Source: Holophagales bacterium (GTDB lineage: Bacteria; Acidobacteriota; Thermoanaerobaculia; UBA5066). From it: a DNA stretch of 57,018 nucleotides. The stretch is from positions 1 to 57,018 of the forward strand of contig JADJVF010000025.1 in NCBI GenBank assembly GCA_016716705.1. The letters run 5' to 3'. The position numbers and the translations under genes are program-made. This document shows, piece after piece, positions 11,133-20,987 of this stretch (within the stretch, counting starts at the first letter, position 1; every line of letters starts with the position of its first letter). Under the pieces are notes generated by a model that saw only the letters and a program-made list of their open reading frames with translations, had not been told where the DNA came from and searched no databases.

Positions 11133-13679
11133 AGGCCGCGCTCTTCTTCCGCCAGCTCGCGAGGGAGAGCCGCGGCTCCCGCGGGCGAATGATCTTCTTC
11201 GCCGCGTGCCTCGGGACGGGGGTCGCCGCCGTCGTGGCGGTCGCGGGTCTCTCGGGCGCGCTCGAGGAGACGATCCGGAGCCAGGCGCGCCCCCTCCTCG
11301 GCGCCGACCTCGCCGTCGAGTCGCTCCAGCCGTTCCCGCCAGCCGTGACGCAGGCGATCGAGGCAATCCCCGGACCTCGAACCCGAACGGAAGACCTCGT
11401 CACCGTCGTCTTCGAGCCGGGGACGACGGCGGTGGCAGAGGGCCTCGCCCCGCGCAGCCTTCTCGTCGAGCTGAAGGCGGTCGAGTCCCGCCTACCCGCT
11501 CGTCGGCGAGCTGCGCCTCGACCCGGACAGGCCTCTCGGCTCGCTTCTCGCACCCGACACCATCGTCGCCCACCCCGACCTCCTGCGCCGGCTCGGCGTG
11601 GCGGTCGGCGAGGAGGTCTCGCTCGGCGGCGCCCGCTTCCGGATCGCGGGAACGGTCGTCTCCGAGGCCGACCGCCTCGCCGGTTCCTTCCGGATCGGAC
11701 CGCGGGTCTTCGTCTCGCGGGAGGGGCTCGCGCGGACGAGCCTCGCCGGGTTCGGCAGCCGGGTCACCCGCCGCGTCCTCCTGAACTTCCCCGACGGGAC
11801 CGACGTCGCGACCGCGCGAAAGATGGCCGCCGGGCTGAAGACCCGCCTCGAGGGGGTTCCCGGCCTCCGCGTGGAGAGCTGGCTGGATGGCCAGCCCGAG
11901 CTGCGCGAAGCGATCCGCAGGACGTCCCGGTTCCTCGGCCTCGTCGCCCTCACGTCTCTCCTCGTCGGCGGTGTCGGCGTCGCGCAGACGGTTCGCGCGT
12001 GGATCGCGAGCCGTCTCGACGCCCTCGCGATCCTCCGCTGCCTCGGCGTCACCTCGAAGGAGGCCATCCTCCTCTACGCGGTACAGACGGCTGGCCTCGG
12101 CCTCCTCGGGAGCCTCCTCGGTGCCGTTGCAGGCATCGGACTCGTCGCCGGGGTCGGGACTGCGTACTCCGATCTCCTGCCGCCGGGGGGGCTCGACCCG
12201 TGGCAGCCCGAGGCCCTCCTGCGCGGCCTCGGCCTGGGGCTGGGCGTCTCGCTGCTCTTCGGAGTACCCGCCCTCTTCGCGGTCCGCCGGGTCCCCCCGG
12301 CACGCGTCCTGCGCAGGGACGCCGAGCCGATCCCGGCCTCGCGACCGCTGCAGCTCCTCGGAGGGGCGCTCCTCCTCGCCGGTGTCGGAGCGACCGCCTG
12401 GGTCCAGTCGGGGCTGCCGCGCGTCGCCGTCCTCTTCACCGCCGGCCTCGCGATCTCGGCTCTCGTCCTCGCCTTCGCCGCGCGCGGACTTCTCTGGCTC
12501 GTGACCCACGTCCGGCGCGAGAGGCTCCCCTTCGCCCTCCGGCACGGCCTCGCGGCGCTCGTCAGACCGGGAGCGGGAACGGTCAGCTCGATCCTGGCCC
12601 TCGGCCTCGGAACGCTCGTCGTCCTCCACATCGCCCTCGTCCAGCGCGACTTCTCGCGACAGCTCGCCGCCGACCTGCCGGCGAACGCCCCGACCGCGTT
12701 CCTCCTCGACGTCCAGCCCGACCAATGGCCCGGCATCGAGGCGCGTCTCTCCGCCGAAGGGGCGACGCGGATCGTCTCGGTCCCGGTCGTCACGGCGCGC
12801 CTCACCGCCATCGACGGGGAGGACACCGGCCGCCTGGCCAGCCGGGCGAAGGGAGACGCGCGCCGCCAGCGCTGGGCGCTCACGCGCGAGCAGAGGCTCA
12901 CGTACATGGCCGCTCTCCCCGAGGACAACCGCATCGTCGCAGGGGCCCTCTGGTCGGACCCGGGCGCGTCCGAAGTGAGCCTCGAGGAGGAGTTCGCCGG
13001 GAGGATCGGCGCCCGGCTCGGCTCGAATCTCGACTTCGACGTCCAGGGCGTCCCTCTCCGGCTGAAGGTGACGAGCCTCAGGACGGTCGACTGGCGGACG
13101 TTCGGCATCAACTTCTTTCTCGTCGTCGAGCCCGGGGTCCTCGAGAAGGCGCCCCAGCTGCGGCTCGCCGCGGCGCGCCTCCCGAAGGAGCAGGAGGGTC
13201 GGATCCAGGACCTCCTCGCGCGGGAGTTCCCGAACGTGATCCTGATCCGGACGAGGGAGGTCCTCGAGCGCGTCGCGGCTCTCGCCGCCCGGATGGGAGA
13301 GGCCGTTCGAATCCTCGGCGCCTTCTCCGTCCTCGCTGGCCTCGTCATCCTCGCCGGCTCCGTCAGCGCCGGCTCGGCGCGGCGGGCCCGCGAGGTGGCG
13401 CTCCTGAAGGTCCTCGGCGTCACGAGGGCCGGCGCGGCCGCGGCGCTCGGCGTCGAGTACGCGCTCGTGGGCCTCGTCGCGGGCCTCGTCGGGACTCTCG
13501 GCGCCACCCTCCTGAGCGGCGCCGTCCTGAAAGCCGCCTTCGAGGTCTCTTTCCAGCCGTCCCCCGCGCTCCTCGCCGCGGCACCGCTCGCCGTGTCCCT
13601 CCTCGCGGCCGCCGCGGGCCTCGCGGTCAGCGTCCGCGCCCTGCGCGTCCGGCCTCTCGAGGTGTTACGGGGAGAGTAG
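11129..13679 (+). CDS. FtsX-family ABC transporter permease, YbbP-like (one frame break)
   Basis: Large inner-membrane permease of about 849 residues, matching YbbP (about 800). N-terminal membrane helix around residues 20-45, a long periplasmic domain, a four-helix core near residues 270-450 (FLGLVALTSLLVGGVGVAQTV), a second periplasmic domain, and a final three-helix FtsX block (LGAFSVLAGLVILAGSVSAG, ending VRPLEVLRGE). One extra C at about 11489-11492 breaks the frame at KAVESR, after which YPLVGELRLDPD continues in the next frame. It overlaps the ATPase gene by 4 bp and converges on the next gene with 6 bp between. Confidence 0.9.
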
Positions 13680-13685
13680 GCGCAT

Positions 13686-15026
13686 TCAGCCCGCGACCGC
13701 CTCCTCGACCGTCGTCAGGTCGACGACGCCCCGGCATCCGAAAAGGGCCGGGAGGACTTTCTCGCGTGGGTACTTCCTCCTCAGCTCGGCGACCTTTTCC
13801 GTCCCGGCCCGGTAGGCCGGCAGGTACATCCGGCCGAGGAGCGGGTGGCGGCCCCATGCGCCCGAGAGCTTGTCGGCGCGTTCGTCGGAGACGAGGTAGT
13901 CGTTCCTGAGGACGCGTGCGACCTCCTCGACAGGCCACTTCTCGTTCCAGGTGAGCCACGACGACTGGTTCTTCGCGTCGTCCTGGAGAAGGGCGAGCAG
14001 ACAGCCCGTCTCGAGGTCCCGGTCGGGCAGCTCCTCGGGCGAGAGAACCCCGTGGGCCATCAGGATGGCGTTGTTGGCGATCCCTTCGAAGAGCGCCGCC
14101 GGTCGCGTGTTCATCGTCAGGACCGAGGCCTCGAAGCCGAGGACGCCCCTCACGTAGAGATCCTGCAGGTAGGCGAACGTCGTCACGTGGCCGGGAACGA
14201 CCTCGTGGCTGACGAGCTGGGCGAACTCGGGGCGGGAGATCTCGAGCGACGCGTTCAGCTCGTAGGTCGCCTCGTACTCGGGCGACCCGTCGGGCCTGCG
14301 TGCGCGCCCGAGGTAGTTCATCGAGCCCGAGAACCAGGCGTTCTCGATCATCAGGAAAGTGACGTTCGCCCTCGGGACGCGGGCCAGCTCCGCTGGGAGG
14401 TGCGGGACGACGTTTCGCGCCGCGAGCTCATCGAGATCGGCGACGAACCGTGCGGAGAGGGCGGGGATTTCCGCCTTCGGAACGATCCGTGCCGCGCGCC
14501 AGGCGTCCACGGCTGCCAGGAGCCCCGGCCCGTCCGACGACGCGAAACCCGCCGCGGCGAGAAGCTCGCGGACCCGCTCGCGCCTGCCCGCCGGGTCGGA
14601 AGGCGATCCGGGACGGCCCAGGATGGCCCGCATGCAGCGTTCGTAGGGAACGGGCTCCGCCTTTCCCGCGACCTCGAGCGCCAGGTCGAGCATCACCTCG
14701 AAACAGAAGCCGAGCCCTTCGAGGTAGCGGGCACGGAGCCCCTCGCCCCGGCCCGCCTCGTCACGCAGGAGCGCGATGGCGCCCCGGACGTCGACGGCGG
14801 CGAGGTAGGCGTCCACCGCAGCGGCGGCCTCGGGCTTCGCCGACGTGCCGCCCGCCGCGCGCAGGCGCGCGGCCTCGGCGCCGGTATAGGCCGCAGGCAG
14901 CGGCTCGTCGGAGAACCAGGAGTCGGCGATGAACCGGCCGAGCCCCGAGGGATTCATGACGTCGCCGCCCCAGAGCGTGTCGAGCCCCAGCACGGCGGTC
15001 GCGACGGCGTGGTCGAGGGCGTCCAC
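13686..15026 (-). CDS. DUF885-like zinc metallopeptidase
   Basis: A 446-residue soluble protein without a signal peptide. The active-site motif is SHEVVPGH, matching the HExxPGH form of DUF885/M32-related peptidases, and FEGIANNA about 45 residues later could supply the third metal ligand. The rest is helical. It starts 3 bp after the stop of the OPT transporter, so the two are one operon: uptake of oligopeptides followed by cleavage is the natural reading. It could instead be a carboxypeptidase with another substrate. Confidence 0.7.
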   Translation of the reverse strand: MDALDHAVATAVLGLDTLWGGDVMNPSGLGRFIADSWFSDEPLPAAYTGAEAARLRAAGGTSAKPEAAAAVDAYLAAVDVRGAIALLRDEAGRGEGLRARYLEGLGFCFEVMLDLALEVAGKAEPVPYERCMRAILGRPGSPSDPAGRRERVRELLAAAGFASSDGPGLLAAVDAWRAARIVPKAEIPALSARFVADLDELAARNVVPHLPAELARVPRANVTFLMIENAWFSGSMNYLGRARRPDGSPEYEATYELNASLEISRPEFAQLVSHEVVPGHVTTFAYLQDLYVRGVLGFEASVLTMNTRPAALFEGIANNAILMAHGVLSPEELPDRDLETGCLLALLQDDAKNQSSWLTWNEKWPVEEVARVLRNDYLVSDERADKLSGAWGRHPLLGRMYLPAYRAGTEKVAELRRKYPREKVLPALFGCRGVVDLTTVEEAVAG

Positions 15027-15029
15027 GGC

Positions 15030-17081
15030 TCAGGCCTCTCCGTCGGTCCGGCGGGAATCCCAGTACATGTACGCCGCCAGGAGGATGTAGGCGCCGAGGG
15101 CGAGGAGCTCCGGCCCCTTCCCCTCCGAGAACCCGAAGTTCCAGCCGAGGAGCCCGGGGATCGCCGTCCCGATCGCGCCCGCGACCTTCTCGTCGGTCGC
15201 CAGGAACTTGAAGACCGTGGCGACGACGCCCATCACGGCGCCTCCCGCGATGAACCCGGAGGCGATGAGGATGCCGCGCGAGTTGCGGGCGGAGGCGAGC
15301 TTCTCGTCCGTTCCCGCGCTCTTCGCCACGAGGTGCGCGATGAACCCGCCGACGAGGAGCGGCGTGTTGAGCTCGAGCGGGATGTACATGCCGAGCGCGA
15401 AGGCGAGCGCGGGGACGCCGATCATCTGCATCGAGATCGCGATGAGCGCCCCCGTGCCGTAGAGGAGCCAGGGAACCGGCTCGGCCGACATGAGCGTCTT
15501 GATGACGGCGGCCATCGCGTTCGCCTGCGGCGCCGCGAGGACCTGCCCCGCCGGGTGGTCCGGCCCCGGGACGAAGCCGTAGACCTTGTTGAGGAGGAGG
15601 AGGACCGAGCCGACGGAGAGCGCCGCGACGATCGTCCCGAGGAACTTCGAGCGCTCCTGGACCGCGGGCGTCGCCCCGATCCAGTACCCCACCTTCAGGT
15701 CGGTGATGAGCCCGCCCGCCATCGAGAGCGCCGTGCAGACGACGCCGCCGATGAGGAGCGCCGCGAGCATCCCCGCCTTCCCCGAGAGCCCGGCCTTCAC
15801 GAGGAAGAGGGACGTGAGGATGAGCGTCATCAGGGTCATCCCGGAGACGGGGTTCGTCCCGACCGTGGCGATCGCGCGCGCGGCGACCGACGTGAAGAGG
15901 AAGGAGATGACGATGACGACGAGGAGCGCGATGAGCGACTGCATCGTGATGCTCGGAGAGGGGTCCAGGACGCCGAACCGGAAGAAGGCCCAGGCGACGA
16001 GGGCCACGCAGACGAGCCCGCCGACGATGACCTTCATCGGGAGGTCGCGGTCGGTCCGCTCGACCTGCCCCGAGGCCGACTTCGCGGCGCCGAAGAGCGC
16101 CTTGAAGGAGAACGCCTTCGCGATGACGCGCCAGCTCCGGAGGATCCCCAGGATTCCGGCCGCGGCGATGGCGCCGATGCCGATGTGCCGCACGTACCCG
16201 CGGAAGACCGCCTCGGCGCCCATCCCCGAGATGAGCGCGTCGCCGGTCACCGGCGGGATGGCGCTCGTGGCCCCGGCGCCGAAGTGCGCGACGAGCGGCA
16301 CGAGGAGGAACCACGAGAGGAACGAGCCGGCGCAGATGACCGCCGAGTACTTGAGGCCGATGATGTAGCCGAGCCCCATGACCGAGGAGAGGACGTCGAT
16401 CTTGAAGACGATCTTCGAGCGTTCGGCAACGCGGTCGAGGAGCCAGACCGAGCGCGTCGTGAAGACCTCCGCGAAGGCCTGCAGGTGGAGGATCAGGAAG
16501 TCGAAGATCCCGCCGATCAGGGCGGCCGCGACGAGGACCTTCGCCTGCTGCCCGCCCGCCTCGCCCGCGACGAGGACCTCGGTCGTCGCCGTCGCCTCCG
16601 GGAAGGGGAACTCCCCGTGCATCTCCTTCACGAAGTGCCGCCGGAGCGGGACGAGGAAGGCGATGCCGAGCGCGCCGCCGAGGAGCGAGACGAGGAAGAG
16701 CTTGAAGAGGTCGACCGGCAGCCCGAGGATGAAGAGCGCCGGGAGGGTGAAGATCGCGCCCGCAACGACGAGCCCGGAGGCGGCGCCGACCGACTGGACG
16801 ATGACGTTCTCGAGGACGGTCGAGCGGCGCTTGAACGCGTAGCCCGAGTCCGACCGCGAGGATCGCGATCGGGATCGCCGCCTCGAAGACCTGGCCGACC
16901 TTCAGGCCGAGGAACGCCGCCGCCGCCGAGAAGACGGCCGCCATGACGATCCCGAGCGTCACGGACCGCGGCGTGAACTCCTGCATGCGGAATCCGCGGG
17001 GACGATCGGCGTGTAGCTCTCGCCCGGTTTCAGCGAGCGGTAGGCGTTCTCCGGAAGGGACTTCGACGAGGAGACTTCCAT
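15030..17081 (-). CDS. OPT-family oligopeptide transporter (two frame breaks)
   Basis: Inner-membrane transporter of about 683 residues with many helices. The N-terminus reads MEVSSSKSLPENAYRSLKPGE, then MQEFTPRSVTLGIVMAAVFSAAAAFLGLKVG; the family motif EMHGEFPFPEATATTEVL is complete, as are many Gly/Ala-rich helices to the C-terminus. A missing base at about 16985 and an extra base at 16843-16845 split the first 150 residues over two frames. GGAGG at 17086-17090 favours the second of two adjacent ATGs (17081). Prokaryotic OPT proteins import peptides or metal-ligand complexes. Cotranscribed with the metallopeptidase downstream. Confidence 0.92.
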
Positions 17082-17186
17082 CATTCCTCCGTGGGATGCG
17101 CACTTTGGAGACGGTTGGCTTCGTTCACGGCCGGACGCCGAGTTTAGGGGGCGGGAAGGGCCGGAGGAAGCCTTTTCGAGGAGGAA

Positions 17187-18113
17187 TCAGTCCGGCGCGA
17201 GGAGCGCCGCGATCGCCTCCTCGTACGGGACCGGGCGGCTCATCCCGAGGAACCGCTCCGGGACGACGAAGACCGACTCGGCGGTTCGCCCGAAGGAGTT
17301 CCGCTCGAACGCCGAGAGAACGTCTCTCCGGGCGCCGGGGTCCGCGACGAGCTTCTCGAAACGCTCCTCCAGCGACGTGAGGAAGGGAAGCACCGGTATC
17401 GAACCGGGCCGCTGGACCCGCATCTCCGCGAAGAGGCCGGCGATGGCCTCGAGCCGCGGGACGGACAGGAAGAAGTAGGAGCCGATCATGTCGATGACCT
17501 GCATCGGGGACCAGAAGGGCGCGTCGTCGGAGACCTTCTCGAAGTGGAAGACGGTCTGGAGGACGAGATGCTCGACCAGGCGCGCCAGGGCCGGCACGCG
17601 GCCGCAGGCCCCTCCCTTCGAGACGAGGAGTGCGTGGGCGATGGCGGCGCTCCGGATCTCGACAGCGGGGGTCCCGTAGAGGGCGGACGAGTCGTAGAAC
17701 CGCGCGTGCTCGAGGCCGAGCCCGTTTCCGTCCAGCGAGACCCGGGTCGACGCGGCGATGTTTCCCAGGTCGTGGCACGCGAACGCGACGCCGAATGCGA
17801 TTCTCAGGGCCTCGAGATCCGGCTCCGCCTCTCCCGTCGACTCCGCCCATCGGCGGGCGTCCCGAACGATTCCGAACGGGTCCGACCCGGCCCGAAGCGC
17901 CTCGAAGATCGCCTCGGCGCCATCGCACACGGCCGCCACGTGTCGCGCGTTGTGGTACGACGGGGTCGGCGAGACGCCCGGGATCGCCGCCTCCGGGAGA
18001 GAGGCCCACACCTCCCTCTCGAACCGCTCGTGACCGGCGACGGCGAGCCGCCGGACCTCGCGAACGAGCTCCGGGGCGCACGGGACGAACGGCTCGCTTC
18101 CGGGACGGGTCAT
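17187..18113 (-). CDS. HD-domain phosphohydrolase-like protein
   Basis: A 308-residue soluble protein. Metal-ligand motifs typical of HD-superfamily hydrolases are visible: SYHNARHV at about residues 52-59 and FACHDLGN at about residues 110-117, with further His in EHLVLQTVFHFEKV. The YHNxxH form occurs in cyclic-nucleotide phosphodiesterases and in predicted bacterial HD phosphohydrolases (COG4339-like). The substrate cannot be told. ATG at 18113; upstream lies the poly-G tract and then hoxH on the same strand, so it could be a distal gene of the hox transcript, but a 165-bp gap makes this uncertain. Confidence 0.65.
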   Translation of the reverse strand: MTRPGSEPFVPCAPELVREVRRLAVAGHERFEREVWASLPEAAIPGVSPTPSYHNARHVAAVCDGAEAIFEALRAGSDPFGIVRDARRWAESTGEAEPDLEALRIAFGVAFACHDLGNIAASTRVSLDGNGLGLEHARFYDSSALYGTPAVEIRSAAIAHALLVSKGGACGRVPALARLVEHLVLQTVFHFEKVSDDAPFWSPMQVIDMIGSYFFLSVPRLEAIAGLFAEMRVQRPGSIPVLPFLTSLEERFEKLVADPGARRDVLSAFERNSFGRTAESVFVVPERFLGMSRPVPYEEAIAALLAPD

Positions 18114-18140
18114 CGGGTTCTCGGGGGGATGTTAGCAGCG

Positions 18141-18215
18141 CCGGCCCGGGGGCGGGGGGGGGGGGGCGGGGGGGGGGCCCGGGGGGGGGGGGGGGGGGGG
18201 GGGGGGGAGGAGGGG
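18141..18215. repeat. poly-G tract
   Basis: Between hoxH and the HD-domain gene the plus strand holds G runs of 13 (18154-18166), 10 (18168-18177) and 27 (18181-18207) with only C or A interruptions. It would form a G-quadruplex on the plus strand and C-rich RNA in the hox transcript. It may be real or an assembly or base-calling artefact. Confidence 0.8.
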
Positions 18216-18278
18216 CGCGAGCCGGACCGGAGTTCCACCCGCGCCCCATCGCCGACACCGTGGGAAGAAACGAAGCCG

Positions 18279-19700
18279 TCAGCGCGCCTTCCGGTCGAGA
18301 AGGCGGCCGCCGGCGTCCCTCAGCTCGACGACGAGCGGCATCGCGCCCACCGCGTGCGTCGAGCAGGAGAGGCAGGGATCGAAGCTGCGGATGACGGCCT
18401 CGACCCGGTTGAGCATCCCTTCGTGGATCTCCTGGCTGCTGATGTAGTGGCGCGCGGCCTGGAGGATCCCGCGGTTCATCGCGAGGTTGTTGAAGCCGGT
18501 CGCGATGATGAGGTTCGCCCACTCGATCAGGCCGTTCTCGTCGATCCGGTAGTGGTGGATGAGCGTCCCGCGGGGAGCCTCCGAGACGCCGATCCCCTCG
18601 AAATTGTTCGGGCGCGCGTGGGCGCGGACCTGCTTCGAGAGGATCGCCGGGTGGTGGAGCAGCTGGTCGATCTTCTCGAGCCCGAAGAGGATCTCGATGA
18701 GCCGGGCGTAGTGGTAGTGGAAGGACGACAGCACCGCGCCGCGCTCGAGGGACCGGAACTCGGCCCACTCCTCGTTCGCCCGCGGCGTGTCGATCCCGTC
18801 GATGACGTTCATGCGGGCGAGCGGCCCGACCCGGAGCATCCCCCCCGGGTAGCCGGCGGGCTTGAAGTACGGGCTCTTGAGGTAGGAGTCGGGCTCGACG
18901 GCCTCGCCGATCAGCTCGCGGTACGTCGACGGGTCGGCGTTGTCGACGACGACCTTGCCGTTCGCGTCGACGATCCGGAGGACGCCGTCCGTCATCTCGA
19001 GCTTGTCGTCGGCCGTCGTCAGCCCCATGAAGAGGCTCGGGAAGTTCGCGAAGGTGCGGATCTCCTCCCGGAACCCCTCGAGCGACTGCTTCGTCCTCTC
19101 GAGCGTGCGGCCGACGATCTCGTAGCACTCCGGGAGCCAGGAGAGGACGAGGTCGCGCTTGTCGGCCGTGAGCGCCTGGTCGACGCCGCCGGGGACGAGC
19201 CACGCCGGGTGGATCCGCTTGTCGGCGAGCGTCTCGATGACCTGCTGGCCGAAGCGGCGGAGGCGGACGCCGTCGCGGGCGTCCTGGGGGTTCTTCTCGA
19301 GGACGCCGAAGATGTTCCGCTTCGCCGGATCGGAGTCGAAGCCCAGGAGGAGGTCCGGCGAGGAGAGGTAGAAGTAGCTCAGCGCGTGCGACTGGATCAT
19401 CTGCGCCAGGTTGAGGACCTGGCGGAGCATCGCGGCCGTCTCGGGGATCTTCACCGCGAGGATGGCGTCGCACGCCTTGGCCGAGGCGACGAGGTGGCTG
19501 ACGGGGCAGATGCCGCAGATGCGGGCCATCAGCGCCGGCATCTCGTAGAACGGGCGCCCCTCGCAGAACTTCTCGAAGCCGCGGAACTGGGTGACGTGGA
19601 ACCGGGCGTCGGAGACGTGCCCGGCGTCGTCGAGCTTCAGCGTGATCTTCGAGTGCCCTTCGATGCGGGTGACGGGGTCGATGGTGATCGTCTTTCCCAT
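18279..19700 (-). CDS. hoxH: NAD-linked [NiFe] hydrogenase large subunit HoxH
   Basis: Catalytic subunit of the group 3d bidirectional hydrogenase, 473 residues, cytoplasmic. The four Ni ligands are present: RICGICPVSH (Cys 62 and 65) and DPCLSCSTH near the C-terminus (Cys 443 and 446). A 24-residue tail follows the last His, which a maturation endopeptidase would normally remove; no such protease gene is in the window. The N-terminal TRIEGH motif is also typical. ATG at 19700, 8 bp after the hoxY stop. Last gene of the hoxEFUYH operon. Confidence 0.96.
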   Translation of the reverse strand: MGKTITIDPVTRIEGHSKITLKLDDAGHVSDARFHVTQFRGFEKFCEGRPFYEMPALMARICGICPVSHLVASAKACDAILAVKIPETAAMLRQVLNLAQMIQSHALSYFYLSSPDLLLGFDSDPAKRNIFGVLEKNPQDARDGVRLRRFGQQVIETLADKRIHPAWLVPGGVDQALTADKRDLVLSWLPECYEIVGRTLERTKQSLEGFREEIRTFANFPSLFMGLTTADDKLEMTDGVLRIVDANGKVVVDNADPSTYRELIGEAVEPDSYLKSPYFKPAGYPGGMLRVGPLARMNVIDGIDTPRANEEWAEFRSLERGAVLSSFHYHYARLIEILFGLEKIDQLLHHPAILSKQVRAHARPNNFEGIGVSEAPRGTLIHHYRIDENGLIEWANLIIATGFNNLAMNRGILQAARHYISSQEIHEGMLNRVEAVIRSFDPCLSCSTHAVGAMPLVVELRDAGGRLLDRKAR

Positions 19701-19708
19701 GGCGTGTC

Positions 19709-20239
19709 CTAGCGTCCGAACCGCGTGGCGGAGAGGTCGGGGGTCGTCCCGTCGAGGAGGGAGACGAGCGCGCCGAAGATGACGTCGGCCGGCGGAGGGC
19801 AGCCGGGGAGGAAGACGTCGACCGGCACGATCTCGTGCACGGGCCGCGTCCGCGGGAGGAGGCGCGGGATGACCTCGGACGGCACCTGCGGGTTCAGGTC
19901 GGCGTTCTCGAAGTAGGCCCTCTTCAGCACGTCGTCCACCTTGAACGTGTTCCGCATGCCGGGCACGTTGCTCGTGACGGCGCAGTCGCCGAGGGCGATG
20001 AGGAGCTTCGTCCGGCTCCTCACCATCCGGATCTTGTGGAGGTCCTCCTCGCTGGAGACGCCCCCCTCGACGATCGTCACGTCGACGTCGGCCGGGAACT
20101 CCTTCAGGTCGACGAGCGGGCTGTAGACGACCTCGACGCGGGCGGCGATCTCGAGGATCCGCTCGTCCATGTCGAGGAAGGACATGTGGCAGCCGGAGCA
20201 GCCGTCGAGCCACACCGTGGCGAGCCTGACCTTACTCAC
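19709..20239 (-). CDS. hoxY: NAD-linked [NiFe] hydrogenase small subunit HoxY
   Basis: Electron-transfer partner of HoxH carrying the proximal [4Fe-4S] cluster; 176 residues, the short form without the Tat signal or extra clusters of periplasmic small subunits. Ligand motifs: LDGCSGCHMS, ALGDCAVTSN and LPGCPPPAD. GTG at 20239 overlaps the hoxU stop by 8 bp, so the two are translationally coupled. Confidence 0.95.
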   Translation of the reverse strand: MSKVRLATVWLDGCSGCHMSFLDMDERILEIAARVEVVYSPLVDLKEFPADVDVTIVEGGVSSEEDLHKIRMVRSRTKLLIALGDCAVTSNVPGMRNTFKVDDVLKRAYFENADLNPQVPSEVIPRLLPRTRPVHEIVPVDVFLPGCPPPADVIFGALVSLLDGTTPDLSATRFGR

Positions 20240-20987
20240 TCCGGTCCTCCCTCATCATCGTCAGGTACGGGAGGAAGCGGGTCCGCTTCGACATCTCGCG
20301 GACCGACTTCCCCTTCTCCGTGAGCGCGCCGGTCGGGCAGACCTGGACGCACTTGCCGCACCCGGTGCACGTCTCGGAGGAGCCCCAGGGCTGGTTCAGG
20401 TCGGTGATGACCCGGGCGCCGATCCCGCGCCCGTTGATGTCCCAGGTGTGCGCCCCCTCCACCTCGCCGCAGACGCGGACGCAGCGCTGGCAGAGGACGC
20501 AGCGGTTGTGGTCGTTCACGAAACGCTCGTGCGACGCGTCGACCGGGAGCTTCGGGTTGAGGTACGGCACCGTCAGGTGCGTCACGCCGAGGAGCTGGGC
20601 CAGGTTCTGCAGCTCGCAGTGGCCGTTCGAGACGCAGACGGCGCAGACGTGGTTCCTCTCGGAGAAGAGGAGCTCGACGATCGTCTTGCGGTACTTCTGG
20701 AGGCGCTCGGAGTCGGTGACGACCTCCATCCCCTCGCCGACCATCGTCACGCAGGACGCGAAGAGCCTGCTCGAGCCCTTCACCTCCACCATGCAGAGGC
20801 GGCAGGCGCCGACGGGCGTCAGGCCGTCGAGGTTGCAGAGCGTCGGGATCTGGATCCCGTTGTCGCGGGCGGCGTCGAGGATCGACTCGTCCTCGCGGGC
20901 GGAGACGAGCCGGTCGTCGATGGTCAGGGTCTTGACCTTGCTCGACGGCGCGGGAGCCGCGGGCTTGGCGCTCGGACGGCTGCTCAC
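20232..20987 (-). CDS. hoxU: diaphorase iron-sulfur subunit HoxU
   Basis: Fe-S wire between HoxY and HoxF, homologous to the N-terminal part of NuoG; 251 residues. An N-terminal [2Fe-2S] domain (CNLDG, GACRLCMVEV), then a His-Cys3 cluster site (HVCAVCVSNGHC), then two [4Fe-4S] motifs (CVLCQRCVRVCGEV and CTGCGKCVQVCPTG). The first 16 residues are Pro/Ala/Ser-rich. GTG at 20987 overlaps the hoxF stop by 4 bp. Confidence 0.95.
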   Translation of the reverse strand: MSSRPSAKPAAPAPSSKVKTLTIDDRLVSAREDESILDAARDNGIQIPTLCNLDGLTPVGACRLCMVEVKGSSRLFASCVTMVGEGMEVVTDSERLQKYRKTIVELLFSERNHVCAVCVSNGHCELQNLAQLLGVTHLTVPYLNPKLPVDASHERFVNDHNRCVLCQRCVRVCGEVEGAHTWDINGRGIGARVITDLNQPWGSSETCTGCGKCVQVCPTGALTEKGKSVREMSKRTRFLPYLTMMREDRSE

